Source: an uncultured Latescibacterota bacterium (GTDB lineage: Bacteria; Latescibacterota; UBA2968; UBA8231). From it: a stretch of DNA of 64,000 nt. The translations under genes and the position numbers were made by a program. The first letter of the stretch is position 1, and each line of letters opens with the position of its first letter. Where the stretch lies: the NCBI GenBank assembly GCA_951813615.1, contig OX638377.1:4738599-4802598 (forward strand), read 5' to 3'. Shown piece after piece: positions 7,185 through 14,603 of this stretch. The notes beneath the pieces were generated by a model, which was given only the letters and a program-made list of their open reading frames with translations, was not told where the DNA came from and did not search any database.

Positions 7185-8552
7185 TTACATTTTGCCGACT
7201 TCTTCGCGCTCGGCGTCAATGATGCCCTGTTCCTCCTCAGCCCGATCAAGGGTCGTGCCGTAGTCGAGGCCGGCCAGCTCAATCTCACGTGGAATGCGCA
7301 GCCCGCCGAGGCTGTGAATAATCTTGGCCGACACCCACCCCGGAATAAAGCCGAGCAGTCCGAACATGATCAAAGCGCCGGCGATTTGGCCCAGCGGATT
7401 GATGCTGGCAAAGCCCTCGCTCGGCGACGATGGATAGCCCCACAGCACGAAGCCACAGACCACGACGCCAAAGAAGCCAGCGTAGCCGTGTACCGCCACC
7501 GCCCCGACGGCATCGTCAACCTTGAACCTGCGCTCTACCCAGTAGTGCATCTTATACATGAACACGACGCCGAGGGCGGCAATCAGCATGGCCTGCACCG
7601 GGTGGTACAAGTCGTTGCCAGCCGATGCGGCGATGATGCCAGCCAAGCCGGCCGAATAGGTCCAGTACGCATCGCCCTTTGAGATGAGGTACCCAGCGAG
7701 CAGGCCGCCAGCTAAGGCCATGAGAAAGTTCACCGTAATAGCGGATAGAGTAGTAGGTGCCAAGTAGATGTTGGTGGCCGAATAAAAAGTGCCGTCGCCA
7801 CTTTGCACGTCCCACATCGGGACGTTGCAAGCCACGTAGAACCCCCAGAAGCCGGTGTATATGAGGAAGAGGCCGATGGTCACCAGCCACGGGTTGCGCG
7901 GATTGATGCTCCTCGGCGTCCCGTCGGCGGCAAACTTGCCGATCCGTGGCCCCAGCACGACCAAGACCCCGAGGGCAAAGCCACCGGCAATGGCGTGAAT
8001 GACTCCAGAGGCATAGGCGTCGTGGTAGCCCAGCACCTGCACCATCCAACCTTCGGCGTGCCAGCCCCAAGCCGCGTCAATGACCCAGAATACCGAGCCG
8101 ATGAGGATCGCCAAAATCCAGAAGGCGGAGGAGCGGATGCGCTCGATGACCGAGCCGGAGACAATCGAGGCTGCCGTCCAAGAAAACAGCAGGAACGCCG
8201 CCCAGAACACGCCGTTGAGCCGCGCCCAGCCATCGGGATCCCCAGCACCCCCCAGATGCGGTCCCATCAGCTCGCTCCAAGCCACCGCGTGCGGTGCCGC
8301 GACGAGGCCACCGATGATGCCCGGACCATTCGGAAAAGCGAAGTAGATCCACCACCCAAAGAAGAAGAAGGTAATGGTCACTAGCGGAATGAGCATCGTG
8401 TTCTTCATCAGGGTGTGGACGTGGTTCTTGTGGCGCGAAACGCCCACTTCGTACATGCAAAATCCCACGTGGATGAAAAACATCAACACCACCGTGATCC
8501 AGTAGTAGAACTCGGTGAATATGACGCTCAGCGAACTGAGTTCGTTGTCCAT
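7185..8552 (-). CDS. amt: Ammonium transporter (Amt family)
   Basis: The 455-residue product is an 11-helix-type membrane protein with the Amt signature pattern. There is an N-terminal helix without a leader (ELSSLSVIFTEFYYWITVVLMFF), then GVIHAIAGGFALG and AVHGYAGFFGV, which hold the two pore histidines (the H168/H318 pair of E. coli AmtB). It conducts ammonium/ammonia across the inner membrane. The long cytoplasmic tail ends EEEQGIIDAEREEVGKM, where PII proteins normally dock. No glnK is linked in this window; instead a small membrane protein follows. The 97 bases upstream separate it from an ABC-transporter permease, so it probably has its own promoter. Confidence 0.93.
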   Translation of the reverse strand: MDNELSSLSVIFTEFYYWITVVLMFFIHVGFCMYEVGVSRHKNHVHTLMKNTMLIPLVTITFFFFGWWIYFAFPNGPGIIGGLVAAPHAVAWSELMGPHLGGAGDPDGWARLNGVFWAAFLLFSWTAASIVSGSVIERIRSSAFWILAILIGSVFWVIDAAWGWHAEGWMVQVLGYHDAYASGVIHAIAGGFALGVLVVLGPRIGKFAADGTPRSINPRNPWLVTIGLFLIYTGFWGFYVACNVPMWDVQSGDGTFYSATNIYLAPTTLSAITVNFLMALAGGLLAGYLISKGDAYWTYSAGLAGIIAASAGNDLYHPVQAMLIAALGVVFMYKMHYWVERRFKVDDAVGAVAVHGYAGFFGVVVCGFVLWGYPSSPSEGFASINPLGQIAGALIMFGLLGFIPGWVSAKIIHSLGGLRIPREIELAGLDYGTTLDRAEEEQGIIDAEREEVGKM

Positions 8553-8649
8553 GATGCCCCTCCCTGTTTTGGGATTTAATTCATCGTCCCAAAGTAATAC
8601 GGATAATTCAGGGGTACCTCAAGGTCTTTTTGGCGCTCGGCTATCACAT

Positions 8650-9465
8650 TTATCCTGCGGGAGAGTCGGTTCCACTCCCGCGCCGCCGCAGCCATTCCAC
8701 TGTAAACAGCACCAAGATGGCAAAAGCGATGAGAAAGGTCGCCACCGCTAGGATGGTAGGGCTGATTTGCTCGCGGATACCTGCCCACATCTGGCGCGGA
8801 ATGGTCCGCTGCTCCAAGCCGCCCATGAACAGTACCACCACCACCTCGTCGAAGGAAGCGGCAAACGCGAACAATCCCCCAGACGCAACCCCAGGTGCGA
8901 TGAGCGGCAACTGCACGCGCCAGAAGCTGCGCAGTGGACCCGCGCCGAGGCTGGCGGCGGCCCGCATCAAGTTCCGGTCAAAGCCCGACAACGTAGCGGT
9001 TACCGTAATCACTACAAACGGCACCCCGAGCGCGGCATGGGCGAGGATTATGCCGAGGTGGGTCTGAGCCAAGCCGAGGCTGGAATAGAAGAAGAACATC
9101 CCCACCGCGGCGATAATGACCGGCGTGATCAGCGGCGAAATCAACAGCCCCATCACAGTCCGCCGGGCGGGCATGGCCGAATTCGCCAGCCCAAGGGCCG
9201 CAAGCGTACCGAGCGAGGTCGCCAGTAGCGTCGCCGAGATGCCGATGACCAAGCTGTTGACCAAGGCGCGAGTCCACACGTCGTCTTCGACGATGCTGCG
9301 GTACCAACGCAGCGAATACGCCTCCGGGTCGAAGCGCAGCATGCCCTCGGTAAACGTGAAATACGGCTCCGCGTTGAAGCTGAGCGGCACAATCACCAAA
9401 ATCGGCGCGACCAAGAACACAAACACCGCCGTGCAGAACGCGAGATAGACCCACCGCCCGAACAT
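8650..9465 (-). CDS. ABC transporter permease, PotC-like (polyamine type)
   Basis: The 271-residue inner-membrane permease has six predicted helices and the binding-protein-dependent transport signature region AAASLGAGPLRSFWRVQLPLIAPG (EAA loop, about residues 170-195), which contacts the ATPase. It aligns in layout with PotC/YdcV of the spermidine/putrescine group. I placed the start at the ATG that overlaps the stop of the upstream permease by one base (TGATG), so translation is coupled. It is the last gene of the ggt-ATPase-permease-permease set on this strand. Substrate cannot be told from sequence; polyamines, opines or small peptides are possible. Confidence 0.88.
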   Translation of the reverse strand: MFGRWVYLAFCTAVFVFLVAPILVIVPLSFNAEPYFTFTEGMLRFDPEAYSLRWYRSIVEDDVWTRALVNSLVIGISATLLATSLGTLAALGLANSAMPARRTVMGLLISPLITPVIIAAVGMFFFYSSLGLAQTHLGIILAHAALGVPFVVITVTATLSGFDRNLMRAAASLGAGPLRSFWRVQLPLIAPGVASGGLFAFAASFDEVVVVLFMGGLEQRTIPRQMWAGIREQISPTILAVATFLIAFAILVLFTVEWLRRRGSGTDSPAG

Positions 9466-10712
9466 CAGCCCAGCCTCATGCGGTCGATGCCCACCACGCG
9501 GTCGTAGATCAAGTACAGCGCAATGACGCCCACTAGCAGGATGGCGGCGAGCGCGGCGGCGAGTCCCCAGTTGAGCGAGGTCTGCATGTGATAGGCGATC
9601 ATGTTGGAGATGAGCTGACCCTTGCTCCCGCCGACCAGTGCCGGCGTGATGTAGTAGCCAATGGCGAGGATGAACACCATCAGCAATCCAGCACCAACGC
9701 CGGGCAGGGTTTGCGGCCAATAGACGCGCCAGAACGCCTGAAAGGGGGTCGCGCCGAGGGAGGCCGCGGCCCTCACGTGCGAAGGCGGAATCGACCGCAT
9801 CACCGAGTATAGCGGCAGCACCATAAAGGGCAGCAGCACGTGGGTCATCGCCACAAACGTGCCGGTCATGTTGTATATCATGGCGATGCGGCCGTCGTCC
9901 GCGATCAGTCCGATTGCCACCAGCAAGCTGTTGATTACGCCTTGAGTCTGGAGCAGCACGATCCAAGCCGTCGTCCGCACCAGCAGAGAGGTCCAGAACG
10001 GCACCAACACCAGCAACAACAGCAGGTTGGCGCGGCGCGGCGGCGCGTGGGCGATCAGGTGGGCAATCGGGTAGCCAATGGCCAAGCATAGCGCGGAAAT
10101 GCCAAAACTAATAGCTAGCGTGCGCCATAAAAGCGGCAGGTAGATGCGGCGTTCCTCTGGCTGCCGGGCGATGCTACCATCGGGTTGGCGCATGAGATCG
10201 AGCGCGTTGATATAGTGGCGGAACGTGAACCGCTCCCCAGCGCTGCGAATGGCCAACCACACATCCGGCTTTCCCCAAGCGGCGTCGATGCCGACCATGG
10301 TCTCGCGCCAAGAGTCGCCGCTGGCGTTGCGCAGCTTGCGCACACTGCGCGTGACGACGCTGCGCAAGCCGCTCTTGATGCGGTTGACGCGCGTGGCAAT
10401 TTGGCCGAGGGTGCGCTCCTCCCGTGCCTGTAGCAACTCGCGTGCGGCCGTGGCGTACACCGGCTCCTCCAAGGCGCTGGTCCCGTCCCATGTGCGCAAT
10501 AAGGCGAGCGTTTCCGGCAACGCATCCGCAACTAGGGGATCGTACGCACTGCGCACGAGCAATGTGCCGAGCGGCGCGACAAAGGTCACCAAGACAAAGG
10601 CGATCAGCGGCAGGGCCAGCCCGGCCGCTCGCCGCCGCTGTCGCGCCTGCTGCTTGGACGCGTCCAATGTCTCTGCTGTTACTTGGTCAACCACTTGCGG
10701 GCGGATCCTCAT
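9465..10712 (-). CDS. ABC transporter permease, PotB-like with long outer loop
   Basis: The 415-residue product is longer than the usual 280-300 residues of PotB. The first helix (about residues 30-52) is followed by roughly 120 hydrophilic residues before the next helix (about 168-190), and then by a standard permease core with EAA loop AAASLGATPFQAFWRVYWPQ. From memory, an extended first loop of this kind also occurs in PotB-like permeases of marine alphaproteobacteria, so this is a subfamily trait and not an artefact. Its start lies inside the 3' end of the ATPase gene (26-base overlap) and its stop overlaps the PotC-like start. The extra loop would face the periplasm and might take part in substrate delivery; no binding-protein gene is linked here. 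Confidence 0.87.
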   Translation of the reverse strand: MRIRPQVVDQVTAETLDASKQQARQRRRAAGLALPLIAFVLVTFVAPLGTLLVRSAYDPLVADALPETLALLRTWDGTSALEEPVYATAARELLQAREERTLGQIATRVNRIKSGLRSVVTRSVRKLRNASGDSWRETMVGIDAAWGKPDVWLAIRSAGERFTFRHYINALDLMRQPDGSIARQPEERRIYLPLLWRTLAISFGISALCLAIGYPIAHLIAHAPPRRANLLLLLVLVPFWTSLLVRTTAWIVLLQTQGVINSLLVAIGLIADDGRIAMIYNMTGTFVAMTHVLLPFMVLPLYSVMRSIPPSHVRAAASLGATPFQAFWRVYWPQTLPGVGAGLLMVFILAIGYYITPALVGGSKGQLISNMIAYHMQTSLNWGLAAALAAILLVGVIALYLIYDRVVGIDRMRLG

Positions 10713-11835
10713 CGTCGTCGGCCGCGTCGGGTTTCAGCGCACGACAGTCCAGCGCGGTCCAGCCGACGCAGATCCGATCTCCTTCCAACACCGCACCCTG
10801 GCCCACGACATTGGGGATCTTGACGATGAAGCCCGAGTGCCCGCACAGCTTTAGGCGCAGGCGCAGGTGATCGCCGAGAAATGCTATATCCTCGATATCG
10901 GCCTCAAACTCGTTGGAGTACTCATGTAGGCTCGCACCCGGCGAGATATTTACTCGCTCTGGGCGAATGACGACCGTCGCGGCCGCACCCGGCGGACATT
11001 GATCCAAGCTCACGGCCTTGACGAGCGCATCGCCGACCTCCACTTCGCACACGCCGTCGCCGACCGTGCGCACCACGCCGTTTAGGCGGTTGTTCTCGCC
11101 GATGAAATGGGCCACAAAAGCGCGCTCCGGCTCTTCGTAGAGCACCTCCGGAGACGCAATCTGCTCGATCACACCGCCGCGAAAGACGGCGACCCGATCC
11201 GACATGACCATGGCCTCCTGTTGATCGTGCGTAACGTAGACGACGGTTATGCCCAAGGTGCGCTGAATGCGGCGGATCTCGTATTGCATTTCCTCGCGCA
11301 GACGTCGGTCGAGTGCGCCGAGCGGCTCGTCCATCAACACCAGCTCCGGGTCAAAGACCAAGGCGCGGGCGATCGCAACGCGCTGCTGCTGGCCTCCCGA
11401 TAGCTGCCCTGGGCGACGATCCTCCAAACCTTCGAGACGCACGAGGCGCAGGGTGCGAGCCACCCGCTCCTGTCGCTCGCTTGGGTCGATGCCGCGCACT
11501 TCCAGCGGAAACGCCAAGTTGTCGCCGACCGTCATGTGTGGAAAGAGCGCGTAGTTTTGAAATACAACGCCGATTTCGCGCTTGTGGGGGGGCAAATCGC
11601 CGACCGGCACGCCATTGATGCGAATGGTCCCAGCAGCGAGCGTCTCAAACCCAGCGAGCATCATCAAGCAGGTCGTCTTGCCGGAGCCTGACGGCCCGAG
11701 CATGGTCAGGAATTCGCCCTTGCGCACATCGAGGTCGAGATCCCGCACGACCCAGTTGCGGCCATCGTAGCTTTTGCTGACGCCGGAAAATTCGACGTGG
11801 GGGGTGCTGGTGCCGTTGTCGTCGGTGCTCACCAC
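10687..11835 (-). CDS. ABC transporter ATP-binding protein, PotA-like
   Basis: The 382-residue product contains Walker A GPSGSGKTT, Q-loop VVFQNYALFPHM, signature LSGGQQQRVAIARAL, Walker B LVLMDEPLGALD and H-loop VTHD. A C-terminal TOBE domain (about residues 290-370) is typical of the CUT1/polyamine/ferric group. It energises the two permeases downstream. The GTG start directly follows the TAA of the gamma-glutamyltransferase gene, so all four genes are likely one transcript. Being next to ggt suggests uptake of a gamma-glutamyl compound or polyamine conjugate, but that is inference. Confidence 0.92.
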   Translation of the reverse strand: MVSTDDNGTSTPHVEFSGVSKSYDGRNWVVRDLDLDVRKGEFLTMLGPSGSGKTTCLMMLAGFETLAAGTIRINGVPVGDLPPHKREIGVVFQNYALFPHMTVGDNLAFPLEVRGIDPSERQERVARTLRLVRLEGLEDRRPGQLSGGQQQRVAIARALVFDPELVLMDEPLGALDRRLREEMQYEIRRIQRTLGITVVYVTHDQQEAMVMSDRVAVFRGGVIEQIASPEVLYEEPERAFVAHFIGENNRLNGVVRTVGDGVCEVEVGDALVKAVSLDQCPPGAAATVVIRPERVNISPGASLHEYSNEFEADIEDIAFLGDHLRLRLKLCGHSGFIVKIPNVVGQGAVLEGDRICVGWTALDCRALKPDAADDDEDPPASG

Positions 11836-13470
11836 TTACCAACCGAGGGCATAGCCGTCGCGGCGCGGGTCGGCCCCGCCCATAAAGGAACCGGTGTCGG
11901 CATCGACCATGATGCCTTGGCCACCGCCGACCCCGGGCGACCAATCGCCGAGAAAATTGAACTGGTGGCCGCGGCGCTCCAGCTCGGCAAAGACCTCGTG
12001 GTCAATGCGATTTTCAGCATCGACGACAAAGCCGGGGCTCCCCGTCTTGACGCGGGGGGCTTCAATGGCGGCTTGGACGTTCATTTGGTGATCGAGGATG
12101 TTCATAATCATCTGCGGGGTAGTCTGGAGGATGCCATAGCTCCCCGGGGTGCCGATGAGCAGGCGCAGGCCGTCGGCGTCCCAAATCTGGGCCGGCGAGA
12201 CGCACATTTCGTTTTTCTTGGCCGGGCCAATGACGTTGGGGCTGGTAGGCTCGCGGTCGAACCAGCGCATGAAGTTGTTGAGGGCAATGCCGGTCTCCGG
12301 CACCACCATGGCCGAACCAAAGGGGCCGCCCAAGCTCTGGGTGCAGGCGACGGCGTTGCCATCGGAGTCAATGGTGTCGAAATGGGTCGTGCATTCGCTC
12401 ATCCACGCGTGCGGGTCACCCGCTTTGACCTCTCCAACCGGGCCACCGGGCACGAGGTGATCGCCCGCGGTAAACTGGGCCTTGTCGCCGATGAGCGCGC
12501 GCCGCTCGGCTGCGTATTCCTTCGACAGCAGGCCCGCGGTCGGTGGATTGTCGATAGCCGCGTAGGCAATGCGGTCGGCCATGGCCAGCTTGGTTGTCTC
12601 TATAAAGCGGTGCAAGGTCTCGGTCGTGTTATGGCCGAGGCCGGTCACGGCAAAGCCCTCCATGATGGCCAGCGTCTCCAAGTACTGGACGGCTTGGCAA
12701 GGCGGCGGCGGCGCAAAGACCTCATAGCCGCGATAGTTGATGGAGACTGGATCGACGAATGCCGGGGCAAAGTCGGCGAGGTCTTCTTTTGTAATCAGGC
12801 CGCCGGTCTCCTCCATATAGCGGACCATGCGGTCGGCAATTGCGCCTTTGTAAAAAACATCCGCGCCCTCAGCAGCAACTTGGCGGAAGGTCTCGGCGAG
12901 GGCCTTTTGCACCACCACTTCTCCAGGCCTAGGGGCCGCGCCGTCGAGCAGATAGATGTCGGCACCGGTCTTGAAGCGACGCAGATTCTCGGCCGCACCC
13001 GCGTAGAAAAAGGCGTTCTTGACCGTGAGGGCGTAGCCCTGCTCGCCGTATTCAATGGCCGGCGCAAATACGCGGCCGGCGTCCATCGAGCCGTAGCGCT
13101 CCAGCGCAGCCAGCCAGCCGCCGCAAGCACCGGGCACCAGCGGCGAGAGGGGACCAAACCCCTGTTTGTCGTCGCTGTCGTACAGACTCAGCGTGGCCGC
13201 GCGCGGGGTGAGGGCGACGTAATCGACGATCTTGTGCTCTTTTTCGCGGGCGCTGTAGATGTGCAGATAGCCGACACCGCCAATGCCCGACATATACGGC
13301 TCGACCACGTTGAGCGCGGCGGCCGTGGCAATGGCCGCGTCGATGGCATTGCCGCCCTCCATCAAGATGCGCATACCAGCGAGAGAGGCGAGCGGATGCG
13401 CCGAGGCGATCATGCCGCGACGGCCCGTGGCCGTGCTGCGGTGCGTGGTGCCCTTGGCAGAAAAGGCCAT
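11836..13470 (-). CDS. ggt: Gamma-glutamyltransferase family Ntn-hydrolase
   Basis: The 544-residue product covers the full GGT fold. It has an early HPLAS...GGNAIDAA segment, FAPAIEYGEQG, and the self-processing site in SECTTHFDTID, where the first Thr of TTH (T361) would become the N-terminal nucleophile after cleavage into large and small subunits. GTPGS and NILDHQMNVQAAIEAPR near the end are also typical. E. coli GGT is periplasmic with a signal peptide; none is visible here, so the enzyme is probably cytoplasmic. I chose the ATG with AAGGAG nine bases upstream; a TTG three codons earlier is too close to that site. It heads a minus-strand operon with an ABC transporter. Confidence 0.9.
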   Translation of the reverse strand: MAFSAKGTTHRSTATGRRGMIASAHPLASLAGMRILMEGGNAIDAAIATAAALNVVEPYMSGIGGVGYLHIYSAREKEHKIVDYVALTPRAATLSLYDSDDKQGFGPLSPLVPGACGGWLAALERYGSMDAGRVFAPAIEYGEQGYALTVKNAFFYAGAAENLRRFKTGADIYLLDGAAPRPGEVVVQKALAETFRQVAAEGADVFYKGAIADRMVRYMEETGGLITKEDLADFAPAFVDPVSINYRGYEVFAPPPPCQAVQYLETLAIMEGFAVTGLGHNTTETLHRFIETTKLAMADRIAYAAIDNPPTAGLLSKEYAAERRALIGDKAQFTAGDHLVPGGPVGEVKAGDPHAWMSECTTHFDTIDSDGNAVACTQSLGGPFGSAMVVPETGIALNNFMRWFDREPTSPNVIGPAKKNEMCVSPAQIWDADGLRLLIGTPGSYGILQTTPQMIMNILDHQMNVQAAIEAPRVKTGSPGFVVDAENRIDHEVFAELERRGHQFNFLGDWSPGVGGGQGIMVDADTGSFMGGADPRRDGYALGW

Positions 13471-13557
13471 TGGACGCAACTCCTTGTGATTTGTAGATTT
13501 TGCGACCGCCTAAAATAGGAAGAGCAAATTACAGCGTCAATCGAGGAGCTTACCCAT

Positions 13558-14595
13558 ATGAGCGACAAGACAATAGACCTGCGCAGCGATACGATCACCC
13601 TGCCGACCGAGGCCATGCAGGAGGCCATGGCCTGCGCGCCGTTGGGCGACGATGTGTACGGCGAAGACCCATCGGTCAACCACCTGCAAGAATTGGCCGC
13701 CGAAAAAGTGGGCATGGAAGCGGCGCTCTACGTGCCTTCGGGCACAATGGGCAATGCCTGCGCTTTGATGACCCACACCAATTGGGGAGACGAGGTGCTC
13801 TTTGAGGAGCAGGCTCACATGTATTACTGGGAGGCCGGAACCTACGCCTCGCTCGCCGGGCTGTCCGCGCGCATCGCTGCGGGCGAGCACGGCGTCATCA
13901 CCGCCGATCAGGTCCGCGAGACGGTCCGCGCCGACAACCCGCACTTTGCCCCGCTCAAGGTCGTTTGCATCGAGAACACCCACAACAACCACGCTGGCCA
14001 CGCTTGGTCCGTCGCCGAGGTGGCCGCAGTGAGTGCTGCGTGCCGCGAACACGGGCTAAAACTACACGTGGACGGCGCACGCATTTTTAACGCCGCCATA
14101 GCCACCGGAACGACGGTCCCTGAATACACTCAGCACGTTGACTCCGTGATGTTCTGCATCTCCAAGGGGCTGAGCGCACCGGTCGGCTCGCTGCTATGCG
14201 GCAGCAGGGACTTTGTCGATCGAGCCTATCGGATGCGCAAGCGGCTCGGCGGTGCCATGCGCCAAGCCGGAATCGTGGCTGCGGCCGGGGTCGTGGCTTT
14301 AGAACAGATGGTAGATCGGCTAGCCGAGGATCACACGGTAGCGCGGGAACTAGCCGCTGGGTTGGGCGCAATCGAGGGCGTCGAGGTGATTTTTCCGCCG
14401 CGACCGACCAACATCCTCAAGGTGGATTTTGCGGCCTTGGGCTGGTCGGCTGCCGATCTAGTGGCCAAGTGGAAAGCGCGGGGGGTGTTGTGCAATCCGC
14501 GTCCGCCGCACGGGGCGCGGTTGGTGGCGAATCGGCACGTGGAGATATCGGACGTCAAGTACGTGGTTGAGGCGACCCGGGAAATGATCGGGTAG
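13558..14595 (+). CDS. ltaE: Low-specificity L-threonine aldolase
   Basis: The 345-residue PLP enzyme of fold type I begins IDLRSDTITLPTEAM, the classic N-terminus of LtaE. The PLP lysine lies in CISKGLSAPVGS. Other conserved pieces are PSGTMGN, ENTHN and HVDGARIFNAA. It splits L-threonine or L-allo-threonine to glycine and acetaldehyde. It is divergent from ggt with an 87-base gap that must hold both promoters. The next gene's ribosome site overlaps its stop region, so the plus-strand genes from here to 22815 may form one operon. Confidence 0.93.
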   Translation: MSDKTIDLRSDTITLPTEAMQEAMACAPLGDDVYGEDPSVNHLQELAAEKVGMEAALYVPSGTMGNACALMTHTNWGDEVLFEEQAHMYYWEAGTYASLAGLSARIAAGEHGVITADQVRETVRADNPHFAPLKVVCIENTHNNHAGHAWSVAEVAAVSAACREHGLKLHVDGARIFNAAIATGTTVPEYTQHVDSVMFCISKGLSAPVGSLLCGSRDFVDRAYRMRKRLGGAMRQAGIVAAAGVVALEQMVDRLAEDHTVARELAAGLGAIEGVEVIFPPRPTNILKVDFAALGWSAADLVAKWKARGVLCNPRPPHGARLVANRHVEISDVKYVVEATREMIG

Positions 14596-14603
14596 GAGGC
14601 CTC

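Noticed and set aside
8653..8690. Hairpin at the end of the PotC-like gene as terminator
   Set aside because: A 7-bp stem (GCGGGAG/CTCCCGC) exists but lies within the coding end and has no T-run.
11797..13518. 573-codon open frame on the plus strand
   Set aside because: It lies antisense to the gamma-glutamyltransferase gene, has no recognisable domain, and is expected from the GC-rich codon pattern.
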